Below, in pieces: positions 46,441 through 59,002 of a stretch of DNA of 64,000 nt. The position numbers were made by a program, and so were the translations under genes. How positions within the stretch are numbered: the stretch's first letter is position 1; each line of letters starts with the position of its first letter. The DNA comes from Piliocolobus tephrosceles (taxonomy: Eukaryota; Chordata; Mammalia; Primates; Cercopithecidae), in contig NC_045436.1 of assembly GCF_002776525.5 (NCBI RefSeq), positions 50,451,313 through 50,515,312 on the forward strand, given 5' to 3'. The notes beneath the pieces are model-generated. The model had not been told where the DNA came from. It saw only the letters and a list, made by a program, of their open reading frames with translations, and searched no databases.

Positions 46441-46970
46441 GAAATATGTTTTTCATGTATATGTCTAAATCTGCTCATTCGCATACCCATCTATCAGATG
46501 TCTGGAACTAATTTGATAGTCCTCCAAATTGTGTTCTTAAAGTTTTCATTAGATGGTAAAATAATTGTAGGGAGCAAACACTGAAATTGCTAGTAATTCT
46601 ACTAAGGTTTTATTTAAAGTTGAACCACGACCTTCAAGCAGACACCATAATAGGAACACATCAGTGACATGAAGCTGCATAATTAAGGGGTTCACCCTTG
46701 AATGATCTAGCTCAGAGAACTTTGTCTGGAAGGTTAGCATCAAAGGAACTGCTAGGCTGTACATGTAGCTGTGAGTTAAAACTGTGTGGCTTCAGGGCCA
46801 CATAGAATTATTTACACTGAAATTGAGACCCTTTCTTGCAAATCAGCAAATATTCTTAAACCTGTATGAATGGACTGGAAAGTTAAATTTTCTAGTAGTA
46901 ATAATATTATTACATAGCAGCTCCATCCCAATGGGATCATTGACCATTTTCACACTTTAAAAGAATCAGG
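46441..46970. other. intergenic unique stretch
   Basis: No recognised feature. No supportable ORF. Confidence 0.5.
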
Positions 46971-47580
46971 GCCGGGCACGGTGGCTCACGCCTGTAATCC
47001 CACCACTTTGGGAGGCTGAAGCAGGGGATCAACCTGAGGTCAGGAGTTCGAAACCAGCCTGACGAATATGGTGAAACCCCATCTCTACTAAAATTACAAA
47101 AATTAGCTGGGCGTGGTGCCATGTGCCTGTAGTCCCAACTACTCAGGAGGCTGAGGCAGGAGAATCACTTGCACCCGGGAGGCAGAGGTTGCAGTGAGCC
47201 GAGATCGTGTCACTGGACTCCAGCCTGGTGACAGAGACTCTGTCTGAAAAAAAAAAAAAAAAAAAAAAGCATCAGAGCTGGGCACTGTGGCTCAGGCTTG
47301 TAATTCCAGTACTTTGGGAGACTGAGGTGGGTGGATCACCTGAGGTCAAAGTTCGATACCAGCCTGGCCAACATGGCAAAACCCCATCTGTAATAAAAAT
47401 ACAAAAATTAGCCGGGCGCGGTGTCAGGTGCCTGTAATCCTGGCTACTTGGGAGGCTGAGGCAGGAAAATTGCTTGAACCCAGGAGGTAGAGGTTGCAGT
47501 GAGCTGAGATTGTGCCATCGTACTCCAGCTTAGGCCACAAGAGTGAAACTCTGTCTCAAAAAAAAAAAAAAAAAAAAAAA
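46971..47580 (+). repeat. two head-to-tail Alus
   Basis: Copies at 46971-47267 and 47276-47580, each with a long A tail. Confidence 0.95.
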
Positions 47581-47846
47581 CCAGAATATTTCTGTTTAAA
47601 ATATGTTTTTAAAAAATCAATTGGAAGCCTCTAAAATCAATACTAAATCAGAAATAAATACAGTCGGAGGCTTAGAAGTCTATAGGTTTCAAATACAGTA
47701 AACTCCATAGTTGATAATAAGGCCAGAGAATACACTGGAGACAGTGCAGGCTGTGAGGGGCTTCTCAAGCTGGGTTAGTCCACAGGAACTGACACATTGT
47801 AAAATTTCTTTCAAGTTTCCTATTTCATCATAAAAATTGGTACAAC

Positions 47847-48418
47847 TTTTTTTTTTTTCATGGAGTCTAGCTCTGTCGCCCAGGCTGGAGTGCAATGGTG
47901 TAATCACCTAGGCTGGAGTGCAATGGCGCAATCTTGGCTCACTGCAACCTCCATCTCCCGGGTTTAAGTGATTCTCCTGCCTCAACCTCTGGAGTAGCTG
48001 GGATTACAGGCATGCACCACCACGCCTGGCTAAATTTTATATTTTTAGTAGAGATGGGGTTTCACCATGTTGGCCAGGCTGGTCTCGAACTCCTGACCTC
48101 AGGTGATCTGCCTGTCTCAGCCTCTGAAAGCACTGGGATTACAGAGTCTCGCTGTGTTGCCCAGGCTAGAGTGCAGTGGCGTGATCTCGGCTCACCACAA
48201 TGTCTGCCTCCCGAGTTCAAGCGAGTCTCCTGCCTCAGCCTCCTGTGTAGCTGGGACTACAGGCACCCGCCACCATGGCTGGCTAATTTTTGTATTTTTA
48301 GTAGAGGCGGAGTTTCACCGTATTGGCCAGGCTGGTCTCGAACTCATGACCTCAAATGATCCACCCACCTCAGCCTCCCAAAGTGCTGGGATTACAGGCA
48401 TGAGCCACTATGCCCAGC
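47847..48418 (-). repeat. two fused Alus
   Basis: The first (47847-48146) has a short duplication of 'aggctggagtgcaatgg' near its start. The second (48147-48418) begins directly with 'gagtctcgctgtgttgccca', without a T tail. Confidence 0.88.
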
Positions 48419-48555
48419 CAAATTGGTACAATTTTGGCCTTCTATATCATGAAATATCTACGTTCATTTTTAATAAAATTATTTTATTCCTAATTCTTGG
48501 AGTAAAATGTGTATTTATTGTGTAGCTTCAAAGCATCTCCTGCCATATTACTTTG

Positions 48556-49078
48556 TTTTTTTCTTAAGAGAGAGGGTCTGTCTTTTTCACTCAGGCTGGA
48601 GTTTGGTGGCATGATCATGGCTCACTGCAGCTTCGAGCCCCTGGGTTCAAGTGATTCTCCTGCCTCAGCCTTCTGAGCCATTAGGACTATGGGCACATGC
48701 CGCCACACCTGGCTAATTTTATTATTATTGTTATTTTTTGTAAAGATGGGGATCTCCCTATGTTGCCCAGCCTGATTTCCAACGCCTGGCCTCCAGTGAT
48801 CCTCCCACCTTGGCTCCCCAAAGAGCTGGGATTACAGGCATGAGCCACTGTGCCCGGCCAATTTTTTAAAAAATTTCACCCCATCTCCCTGCTGCTCCAT
48901 CTTCACCTCATCCTCAAGGCTCAAGCGATGATCTTGCCTCAGCCTCTGGAGTAGCTGGGATTACAGGCGTGAGCCACTACCGTTGGGTTAATTTTTGTAC
49001 TCCTGACCTCAAATAGTTCACTCACCTCAGCCTCCCAAAGTGTGAGGATTACAGGTGTGAGCCACCATGTCTGGCATC
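48556..49078 (-). repeat. old Alus, one full and one deleted
   Basis: Full copy 48556-48860, followed by a shortened copy at about 48880-49078. Both are diverged. Confidence 0.85.
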
Positions 49079-49740
49079 ACTTTCTTAATAGATCTTGCTG
49101 AATGGCCCTAACAGTGAATTACATCCACAATTTCATCTGGTGGTTCCCAAAGATTGCCTAGCTCCGGTACAGATTCTTCCGAGAGCCATTTGAGCCATCG
49201 AAGTCACCTCTATGGAGTCATGTGGGGACTAGTCCGTTAGGGGTCCAAGAGCTGGGCTTCCTGTGAATTCTGCAGGGCAGGGCTGGCTGGGATTATTGCC
49301 ACGATGATTGCCTGGGCTCTTGATCACCAAGTTCAAGATGACCTGCCCTCTCAGATGTTCGAAAGTTTCTTAGTAACCACGGAGTGTCAGTTCCCTGCTG
49401 TGGGCAAAAAGCTCTGAAAGTTTTACTTTAGGAAGCCAGGAGGAAACCTTGTGATGCAGCTTTCCCAAAGAGCGAAGTGCATAAATGGGTTCCATGAGTA
49501 CGAGGCCACAGCATCTTCTACAAAGGATTCACAATTTTCAAGAGCACCACTGGGTCTTCTTCCAGCTGGCCACCTTGCAAAGACGACATGACCCGAACTC
49601 CTGGTTTGGTGCTTTGGAAGCTCTGCTAGCCACTGCCTTCTCTGTAAGGCAGGCTCTCGGCCCTTCAGCCTTGGGAGTGTTCTGCTGTCACCTGAAGAGC
49701 TCTGTCCTCCCATCTTCAACAGTTATCTCCAAAGGGAAGC
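49079..49740. other. intergenic unique segment, GC-richer
   Basis: About 660 bases without recognised repeat. Two overlapping ORFs on opposite strands (49423-49719 minus, 49485-49748 plus) show no family resemblance. Could be a regulatory element or an ancient unrecognised repeat. Confidence 0.4.
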
Positions 49741-49930
49741 AACAGTGATTCCCAAAACCGGGAGCACGTGAACATCACTGGGGATATCATCCAAGATGGA
49801 GGTCCCTGGTCCATCTCGTTGAGGTGAGAGAGGTTTTCGGTAGAGCCCAGGAACCTGCATTTTAACAGGCAGCCTCCATGATCGTGGCCCAGCACCGCAA
49901 GTCTCACGCTCCAAGGATCACTGTCATGAA
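49741..49930 (+). mobile_element. MER5-type hAT fragment
   Basis: 'ggaacctgcattttaacagg' and 'gtgaacatcactgggga' are typical of MER5A-like elements. Confidence 0.6.
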
Positions 49931-50102
49931 GACGCCACTTATCTGCTCACAGACGTCCTTGGAAGCTAATGTACAGGCTGAAATGGAGTGAAACTAATAG
50001 GAATAGCTAAGCAGCACATAGAATATTAAATGTCTGTCTTTCTACTATCACACTTGTAACTAATGCTTCTTCAGGAGTCTCTTAAAATAATACCAGATCT
50101 AG

Positions 50103-50845
50103 CCGGGCACAGTGGCTCACACCTGTCATCCTAGCACTTTGGGAGGCCGAGGCAGGCAGATCACCTGAGGTCAGGAGTTTGAGACCAGCCTGACCAACAT
50201 GGTGAAACCCCATCTCTACTAAAACTACAAAAATTAGCTGCCTGTAATCCCAGCTACTTGGGAAGCTGAGGCAGGAGAATCGCTTGAACCCGGGAGGCGG
50301 AAGTTGCAGTGAGCTGAGATTGCGCCATTGTACTCCAGCCTGGGTGACAGAATGAAACTCTGTCTCAAAATAAACAAACAAACAAAAAACAGATCTAGTA
50401 AATTGGCAACAAAAGGCTGCCAATTTGTTACGCCGTAAGTCAGTTTATTTGAACCACATATCTACTCCAGTATCCTCTATTTCAATTTCAGGTATGCTTT
50501 CCCCATTTACAAACATTAATTTAAAAAACCTTAAGGCTGGGTGCAGTGACTCATGCCTGTAATCCTAGCACTTTGGGAGGCCAAGGTGGATAGATCACTT
50601 GAGCCCAGGTGTTTGAGACCAGTCTGGACAACGTGGCAAAACCTCATTTCTACAAAAAAATACAATAATTAGCCGGGTGTGGTGGCACACACCTGTAGTC
50701 CCAGGTACTGGGGAGGCTGAGGTGGGAGGATCACATGGGTCTCGGAGGTCGAGGCTACAGTGAGCCATAAATGGCACCACTGTACTCCAGCCTGGACAAC
50801 AGAGTGAGTGTCTCAAAAACAAACAAAACAAAACAACAACAACAA
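50103..50845 (+). repeat. two Alus
   Basis: Copies at 50103-50390 (about 20 bases missing before 'gcctgtaatcccagctactt') and 50534-50845 (CAA-rich tail). 50391-50533 is unique. Confidence 0.92.
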
Positions 50846-51369
50846 TCCCAAAAAACCTCAAGGCAAGAATTTCTGTTTGAAGCAATCGGCCCAATTCACC
50901 AGGATGCTGCCTTTCCAAGATTAAGGCTCAGATTCCAGTTAAAGTCTTCCTTTAGGGGATCCTCAACATCAGTAAGGCAGTATCTTAACTAGAGAGGTGA
51001 TCATGGACTGCCCAATCAGATCAATTAAATAGAAGACCTAACAGGGAGCAAGGGGAGGGCCGGAGAGTGGAAAGTTTTATTTCTATATACATTGAAAATG
51101 ACAACAAGTCTTGATGGGAAAGCCCAGTTACCAAAGCCAAATTTTCAAGAGTATATGTCTGCAATCCAGGAAGACCCTTGATTCCTGATCATTTCAAGTT
51201 GCCAAAATGAGCAGCCTTAAACTGACATACCTCACAATTCAGTGATCTCAAAATTTGCCTCCATTTGTAAGTGCACAGTTCTCTGAGTTTTCACAAATAT
51301 ATATACTTATGCAATCACCACAACAATACAGATGAAAACATTTCCATCACCATAAAATGTTCCCTCCCG
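50846..51369. other. intergenic, unique with L1-like end
   Basis: The last about 110 bases ('gcaatcaccacaacaataca', 'catttccatcaccataaaat') resemble an antisense L1 3' fragment. The rest is unrecognised. Confidence 0.45.
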
Positions 51370-51670
51370 GCCGGGTGTGGTGGCTTACGCCTATAATCCC
51401 AGCACTTTGGGAGGCTGAGGTGGGAGGATCACTTGAGGTCAGGAGTTTGAGACAAGCCTGACCAATGTGGTGAAACCCCACCTCTACTAAAAATACAAAA
51501 ATTAGCCGGGGATGATGGTGCACGCTTGTAATCCCAGCTACTTGGGAGGCTGAGGCAGGAGAATCACTTGAACCTGGGAGGCAGAGGTTGCAGTGAGGAG
51601 AGATGGTGCCACTGCACTCCATTCTGGGCGACAGAGCAAGAACCTGTCCACTATATATATATATATATAG
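51370..51670 (+). repeat. Alu with (TA)n tail
   Basis: 'ggccgggtgtggtggcttac' to a tail replaced by alternating TA (51653-51670) before an A run. Confidence 0.93.
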
Positions 51671-52559
51671 AAAAAAAAAAAACTTACCAAATTGTTTTTC
51701 AAGTGGTTGTCAACCGGGAAGACAGAGAGTCTCATTCTGAGAAGGCAAGCTAAAAGTTTGTTTTTTAAGTAGAATTATGTTCTCTTTTTATTATTTTAAA
51801 AAATTGATCTAAATAATAAATGAGTACAGTCTCACTTTAAGACATTCAATCATTCAAACAAGAGGGGAAAAAACATCCTCACTTCCAGTACCCCACCTCC
51901 TGAGTAACTTACAGCTCCCTTGGAAGGAGCTTGCCTAGAGCGCCTGGGGAGAAACTACCATTGGCTGTAGTGCCTGGGTCAGCAGGACAGAAGGGAGAGC
52001 AGGAGGGGACTGTACGGGAGCCAGCTGGGCGTGTCACAGTTTCTGTTGGTGTGCTTGCTATGAAAGGATTTCTTTTCAGCATTTGGGAATAATTATGTTT
52101 AAAGAAGGCTATTTAAAAATAGATATTCTTTCCCCTAGAGTATACAGTGTTTGATACACACTGGTGGATTCTTGCTTCTCGTGTGCATTTTCCTAGACTC
52201 CATTCAAACCACATCCCTTTCAGTACAACTCAAAAGAGGTTTATGCTTTACATCTCTACATTCCAGTTACATCTTCCGGAGGATACAGCCTACATAGAAG
52301 TTCAGCAAATACCTCATCTTTTCCACACCTGGAAGATGCAGGTATAGGCCACTATGTGTTTTCCTTTCAAAATGGTAAATTCATCTCGATTTTATCTGTT
52401 TTGGAGGTGGGACAGAGACACTCTTCTAGCACATTGACTGTTTGCCTTTTTCTTTAAAAATGAACCTTAGATTATAAATTCTAGGATTGCAAGGTACTGG
52501 TTTTTCCACAAGATGGTATGTATTGGGGAGCTCAGTTTTACGGACAATCATACTGATTT
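51671..52559. other. intergenic unique stretch
   Basis: Nothing recognised. Confidence 0.5.
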
Positions 52560-53000
52560 GGGGTGGAGAGTATAGGGATCATTCCACAAACACTCATGTT
52601 GCACACTTAGCATATTCCAGGCGCAGTGCTAGATGCTGGGGATGCAATACACAAGACAGACTAGGGTGTCTGCATGGAACTTACATTCTAATTGAGGGAG
52701 GAGAGACAGACAATAACCCAAAAAAATATACATGATAAATATAGAGTGTGGTCAGTACTGTGAAGAAAGTAAGTAAGACAATGTGATAGAGAGCGAGTGA
52801 TATTTGAATTGGAACTGGAGGGTGAGAATGAGCCTACCTTTAGGAAGAGCTGGAGCTGGGTAAGCATTTGGTGACACTGAAGGGCAGAAAGGAGAGTCAG
52901 TGTGGCAGGAGCCAGGTCACAACTGTCATAGGAGTTTGGATTTCATTCTAAAAGCAATGGAAAGCCATTGGAGGGTGAGCAACACAGGAATGACTACACC
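52560..53000 (+). repeat. ancient L2-like repeat
   Basis: 'caggcgcagtgctagatgct', 'gcatggaacttacattctaa' and 'gagggaggagagacagacaa' are typical phrases. Confidence 0.65.
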
Positions 53001-53630
53001 TGATTTATGTTTTTAAATATAAAGCAAATCAAGAAACATCAAATATGAAACATAAAACATTTGGCGTGTGGGTGGAAAATGGGTTGTAAGGGGAGGTGGT
53101 CAGAATGGAATTGGACTCTGCTATCTCCTCAGTGACCTCTTACGTGAAGACTGTGGGTACCAGGCAAATAGCAGGAGCAGAAGACTCTCCACCTCCAACG
53201 CCCTTTCCATACCTCTAAGAATCCTTTCTTCCTGGGTCCCAGCACTGTAAGGAAGGTTCTGTGTATGTGCGAAGAGAGCAGAGGTGCCACAAGAGAACCT
53301 CGGCATCAGAGTCCCCAAAGCAAAGACAAGGTCTTCTCTTAGGTCCTTTTCCAGACTTTTCCACAATTCGACTGTGGTTCCCTAGACTATTGGAAGGTTT
53401 TAGTTGCATGTAATGACTCAGTGAGCTGACCGACCACAGGACCTGTGTTACCAAGCCATGTAGTCAGTCTCTAACAGGAGCTGAAGAAATATTAGTAGAC
53501 GTTAATGAAAATGATAGTCAATAATGAAATGTGAGCAAATTACTGAATAATGTTACCAAAAATGTCAGCAAGTGGCAGGAAGAGGACCTCTAAACCTTTT
53601 GAGCTAGAACCGAAGGATAAAAGGGACTTT
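53001..53630. other. intergenic unique stretch
   Basis: No recognised repeat. Short ORFs only. Confidence 0.5.
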
Positions 53631-53644
53631 AAAAGCCATCAATC

Positions 53645-54259
53645 GGCCCGGCGCAGTGGCTCAAGCCTGTAATCCCAGCACTTTGGGAGGCCGAGACGGG
53701 CGGATCACGAGGTCAGGAGATCGAGACCACCCTGGCTAACACAGTGAAACCCCGTCTCTACTAAAAATACAAAAAATTAGCCGGGCGAGGTGGCCGGCGC
53801 CTGTGGTCCCAGCTACTCGGGAGGCTGAGGCAGGAGAATGGCGTAAACCCGGGAGGCGGAGCTTGCAGTGAGCTGAGATCCGGCCACTGCACTCCAGCCT
53901 GGGTGACAGAGCAAGACTCCGCCTCAAAAAAAAAAAAAAAAAAAAAAAAAAAGCCATCAATCCCAGCACTTGGGAGGCCAAGGCGGGCAGATCACCTGAG
54001 GCCGGGAGTTCGATACCAGCCTAACCACCATGGAGAAACCCTGTCTCTACTAAAAATACAAAATTAGCCGGGTGTGGTGGTGCATGCCTGTAATCCCAGA
54101 TACTGAGGATTAATCTGGATGTAATCCAGATGCTGAGGCAGGAGAATCGCTTGAACCTGGGAGACGGAAGTTACAGTGAGCTGAGATCGCACCATTGCAC
54201 TACAACCTGGGCAACAAAGAGTAAAACTCCGTCTCCAAAAAAAAAAAAAAAAAAAAAAA
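53645..54259 (+). mobile_element. AluY and older Alu at the same target site
   Basis: AluY 53645-53951 and an older, 5'-truncated Alu 53953-54259. 'aaaagccatca' occurs before the first, between the two and after the second. Confidence 0.92.
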
Positions 54260-54703
54260 AGCCATCATCCCAGAAGATTTGATAAATTATTTTGTCTCAA
54301 ACATAGTTTGATATATAAATGAACTTACATATCATTATTCTTGGAGGTAAATTTGTGGCATATAAGCAAAGTATTTAAGATGAGGATATCATTTATGTAT
54401 GTTTCTGTAAAGTACCCTTTATTTACTATTAAGTTTATTGATGATATGATTTATTATTTTATACATCTCAAAATAAAACAAGGGTAGATTTAAATTTTTA
54501 AGAAACTCATATTTCTTAGCATATGGAACATGAAAGTGGAATATTAGCCATACTTTCTTTAATCTCATTTCTTTTTCTTTTAAAGAGAGTAGACTGAGAG
54601 TCAATTCTTCTGTCATAAACTAATGAAGTCAAAGTTCTTGTCTGTATGCAAAAATATCTGTATCTATATCTATCTTCCCCAACTGGGTTTAAAAAAACTC
54701 TGG
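54260..54703. other. intergenic unique AT-rich stretch
   Basis: Nothing recognised apart from short ATCT repeats near 54655. Confidence 0.5.
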
Positions 54704-55013
54704 GCCGGGCGCGGTGGCTCAAGCCTGTAATCCCAGCACTTTGGGAGGCCGAGACGGGCGGATCACAAGGTCAGGAGATCTAGACCATCCTGGCTAATAG
54801 GGTGAAACCCCGTCTCTACTAAAAAATACAAAAAACTAGCCGGGCAAGGTGGCGGGCGCCTGTAGTCCTAGCTACTTGGGAGGCTGAGGCAGGAGAATGG
54901 CGTAAACCCGGGAGGCAGAGCTTGCAGTGAGCTGAGATCCGGCCACTGCACTCCAGCCTGGGCGACAGAGCGAGACTCCGTCTCAAAACAAAACAAAACA
55001 AACAAACAAACAA
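54704..55013 (+). mobile_element. AluY, young, monkey-type
   Basis: Target duplication 'aaaaaaactctgg' on both sides; tail of CAAA units. Confidence 0.95.
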
Positions 55014-55205
55014 ACAAAAAAACTCTGGTAAAATATATATAACATAAAATTTACCTTTTTAACAACTTTTAAGTGTACACTTCAGTGACATTAAATACAT
55101 TCACACTGTCATACAATCATCATCACCCATCCATCCCCAACTAGGTTTTGATTTTATTCTTTTATATCGAGAATATAAGAATGCTTTTCAGTAAAATTAG
55201 AAAAC
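55014..55205 (-). repeat. L1 3' fragment, antisense
   Basis: 'cttttaagtgtacacttcag' and 'tcatacaatcatcatcaccc' belong to the same L1M 3' text as at 42110. Confidence 0.6.
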
Positions 55206-55209
55206 ATGA

Positions 55210-55738
55210 GGCTGGGCTTGGTGGCTCATGCCTGTAATCCTAGTGCTTTGGGAGGCCAAGGCAGGAGGATCACTTCAGCCCAGGAGTTCAAGACCAGCCT
55301 GGGCAACATAGTGAGACCTTGTCTCTACAAAAACAAACAAACAAAAAAATTAGAAAAACATGAAACTACTTAAGCTGCTGTGGTTTTTGGAAAAGGTATT
55401 AAGGCTGGATCTTCTTTTCCAATAAAAGGGTTTCTTTAAGAGGGTTTCTTTTTTTTTTTGAGATGAAGTCTCCCTCTGTTGCCCAGGCTGGAATGCAGTG
55501 GCGTGATCTCAGCTCAATGCAACCTCCGCCTCCCAGGTTCAAACAATTCTCCTGCCTCAGCCTGCCAAGTATCTGGGACTACAGGTGCGCACTACCATGC
55601 CTGGCTAATTTTTGCGTTTTTAGTAGAGATACAGTTTCACTATATTGGCCAGGCTGGTCTTGAACTCCTGACCTCATGATCCACCCTCCTCAGCCTCTCA
55701 AAGTGCTAGAATTACAGGCGTGAGCCACTGTGCCTGGC
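55210..55738. repeat. Alu arm and full Alu, opposite strands
   Basis: Plus single-arm copy 55210-55345 and minus Alu 55449-55738. Confidence 0.92.
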
Positions 55739-55762
55739 CAAGAGGGCTTCAACCCTCTATAG

Positions 55763-56103
55763 CAGTGATCCCCAATCTTTTTGGCACCAGGGACTGATTT
55801 AATGGAAGACATTTTTTTCCATGGATGGGGTAGGGGAACGGTTTGGGGATGAGACTGTTCCAACTCAGATCATCAGGCATTAGATTCTCATAAGGAGTAT
55901 GCAACCTAGATCACTTGCACGTGCAGTTCACAATAGGGTTTGTGCTCCTATGAGAATCTAATGCTGCCACTGACCTGACAGGAGGCAGAGATCAGGTGGT
56001 AATGCTTAGTCGCCCATGCTCATCTCCTGCTGTGCCGCCTGGTTCCTGACAGGCCACAGACTATATGGGTCTGCAGCCTGGGAGTTGGGGACATCCGTTC
56101 TAG
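55763..56103 (+). mobile_element. MER1-like non-autonomous hAT element
   Basis: Terminal inverted repeats 'cagtgatccccaa' and 'ttggggacatccg'. Central text 'catcaggcattagattctca' and its near inverse 'gagaatctaatgctgcc' are typical of MER1. Flanks 'ctctatag' and 'ttctaggg' fit a worn 8-bp hAT duplication of nTCTAGAn type. Confidence 0.75.
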
Positions 56104-57234
56104 GGCGCCTAATGAAATCTACTGCTTCTAGGTAGTGTTTGAAGAGTAAACCAAATTACAAGACAAAAGAAAACAACAACAACAAAAAACCCATAAATAC
56201 ATCAATCTCATAAGTACCCAAAGAAAAGCAAAACAACTACAGTACTACCAAAAAAACCTGATTTTTTTCACAAATTATTTTGGCAAGGAGGGGAAAAAAA
56301 AGTACAGTGTTTGCAAGGTGATGATAGGGTAATATATTTTTGTGCAATGTAGTTTGATCGTATGTATCAGAATTTCTCCTTCTCCTCCTCCTCCTTCCTC
56401 CTTCTCCTCTTCTTCTTCTTCTCCTTCATCTCCTCCTCCTCCCCTTCTTCCCCTTCTTCTTTTCTTCTTCTTCTTTTTCCTACATAATATATCTTTGTAA
56501 CATGGATCAGAATTTTCAATGAATGTACCAGTAATTCTTCTCTTAGGAAATAATTCTAAAGAGTTAGCTACACATCTGTAGCTAAATGAACAAGGGTATT
56601 CACCCACAGTGTTGTTTATACAAAAGACTAGAAACAACTTAGCCTTTTGACAATCAACATCAGATAGGGTAAAGTAAATTATAATATATTCACCCAATGG
56701 AATAGCTTGTGGTCATCATAAATGATGGTGTAGATGTATGCTGACATAGATTTGTTGAATGAAAGGAATGGTTACAGATGAGCACGTATAATATGATCCT
56801 ATTTATACGTATCCATATATACATTCATGTATTTGTGTGGGTGGATAGATGGATGTCTGAAAGGTTCTTCACTAGAATGTTAACATCTTTGATTGGTTAG
56901 ATTTACTTCCTTTCCTGGGAAATATTCTATATTCTATATATATATATATATATTTTTTACTATGGGTATGTTCTATTTTTTACTGTAATGAAAACAATAA
57001 AGCGCTTTTCCATCTGGGAACAAAAATTAAATGGATCAGTGTATTTAAAAATGAGTAGGATAAATAGAGAATACAAGGCACAACTCCACACACACACATT
57101 TTACAACTTAGATGAAATGACCATTTCTCAAAAACACAACTATCACAGTTTAGATAATTTGAATACTCCTATAATAATAATTATTATTTATTTTGTTTTT
57201 ATTTATTTATTTTTAAATTGTATTTATTTATTTA
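56104..57234. other. intergenic, unique with simple repeats
   Basis: Contains the polypyrimidine tract (56371-56481) and a TA run near 56935-56952. No coding signal. Confidence 0.55.
56371..56481. repeat. polypyrimidine tract (TTC/TCC)n
   Basis: About 110 bases almost entirely C and T, built from cttctcctc-type units. The opposite strand is all purine. Confidence 0.95.
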
Positions 57235-57818
57235 TTCATTTTTTGAGAGGGAGTCTCACTCTGTCACCCAGGCTGGAGTACAGTGGTGTGATCTCGGCCC
57301 ACTGCAACCTCCACCTCCCGGGTTCAAGTAAGTCTCTGACTCAGGCTCCCGAGTAACTGGGATTGCAGGCACTTGCCATCACATCCAGCTAATTTTTGTG
57401 TTTTTAGTAGAGATGGGGTTTCCATCTTGGCCAGGCTGGTGTTGAACTCCTGATCTCATGATCCTCCTGCCTCGGCCTCCCAAAGGGCTGGGATTACAGG
57501 CGTGAGCCACTGCTCACAGCCTAGAATCATAATTTGAGACGGAGTTTCGCTCTTTCGCCCAGGCTGGAGTGAATTGGCATGATCTTGGCTCATTGCAACC
57601 TCTACTCCCTGGGCTCAAGCGATTCTCCTACCTCAGCCTCCTGAGTAGCTGAGATTATAGGTATCTGCCACCATGTTCGGCTAATTTTTTGTATTTTTAG
57701 TAGAGATGGGGTTTTGTCATGTTGGCCAGGCTGATCTTAATCTCCTGACCTCAGGTAATCCACCGGCCTAGGCCTCCCAAAGTGCTAGGATTACAGGTAT
57801 GAGCTACCACTCCCGGCT
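57235..57818 (-). repeat. two Alus
   Basis: Copies at 57235-57520 and 57535-57818. A TTTA-rich microsatellite lies just before the first. Confidence 0.92.
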
Positions 57819-58231
57819 CTTTAATTATTAAAGCAATTGAGTCATAATTTTAAAACCAAAATTAAATTAAAAACTTCTTATAAAGAAATTTCTAAGTCTG
57901 GCCAACTTCATTGGGAAATTCTACCAAACATTTAAAGAAGTAACACTAATTTTATGCAATTTCTGTCAGAAAATAGAAGAGGAAACACTTCTCACACCTC
58001 ACACCAAAATCAAAGACAATACCCAAAAGAAAACCACAGACCGACATCCCCCATGAATACAGATGCAAAATTTCTTAACAAAATATTAGCAAACAGAATT
58101 AGGCAATTTATGAAAATAATTACATGCCATGACCAAATGAAATTTATTCCAGAGATGCAAGGCTAGTTCAGTATTTCATATTAATCAAATATAATCTATT
58201 ATGTTAACATCCTAAAGAAGAAAAATCACAT

Positions 58232-58532
58232 AATTTTTTTTTTTTTTTTTGAGATGGAGTCTCGCTCTGTTGCCCAGCCTGGCGTGCAGTGGTGCGATCT
58301 AGGCTCACTGCAACCTCCACCTCCTTGGTTCAAGTGATTCTCTTGCGTCAGCCTCCTGAGTAGCTGGGATTACAGGCGTGCACCACCACGCCCTGGCTAA
58401 TTTTTATATTTTTAGTAGAGACAGGGTTTCACCATGTTGGTAAGGCTGGTCTCGAACTCCTGACCTCATGATCCACCCACCTTGGCCTCCCAAAGTGCTG
58501 CGATTACAGGTGTTAACCACTGTGCCCTGCAA

Positions 58533-58570
<38 letters not shown>

Positions 58571-58867
58571 TTTTTTCTTTTTTTTTGAGACAGGGTCACG
58601 TTCTGTCACCCAGGCTGGAGTGCAGTGGCATGATCTTGGCTCACTGCAATCTCTGCCTCCCGGGTTCAGGTGATTCTCCTGCCTCAGCTTCTCAAGTAGC
58701 TGGGACTACAGGCACATGGCACCATACCTGGCTAATATTTGTATTTTTAGTAGAGACGGAGTTTCCCCATGTTGGCAGGCTGGTCTTGAACTCCTGACCT
58801 CAAGTGATCAGCCCGCTTTGGCCTCAGAAAGTGTAGGGATTACAGGCATGAGCCACTGCATCTGGCC
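58232..58867 (-). repeat. two Alus with (CA)n between
   Basis: Copies at 58232-58530 and 58568-58867. About 14 CA units lie at 58535-58562, followed by TATATAT. Confidence 0.93.
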
Positions 58868-59002
58868 ACATAAGTATATTGATGGAGAAACAGCTTTTGA
58901 CAAAATTTAGCACCCATTTGTGACAAAAATGCTCAGAAAAATAGGAATAGAGAAGGACTTCTTCAATTTGATAAAGAATATTTACAAAAAGTCTACAGCT
59001 GA

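Noticed and set aside
47934..48525. Overlapping 140-codon ORFs
   Set aside because: Pure Alu translation (GFHHVGQAGLELLTS-type), seen at dozens of places in the window.
49423..49748. Facing ORFs of 98 and 87 codons
   Set aside because: Opposite-strand overlap, no conserved motif, no splice or promoter context; not called as genes.
56275..56697. 140-codon minus-strand ORF rich in Glu/Gly/Arg
   Set aside because: Low-complexity translation of the polypyrimidine tract.
57954..58166. 70-codon ORF with KFLNKILANRIRQF
   Set aside because: Decayed L1 ORF2 fragment, not a gene.
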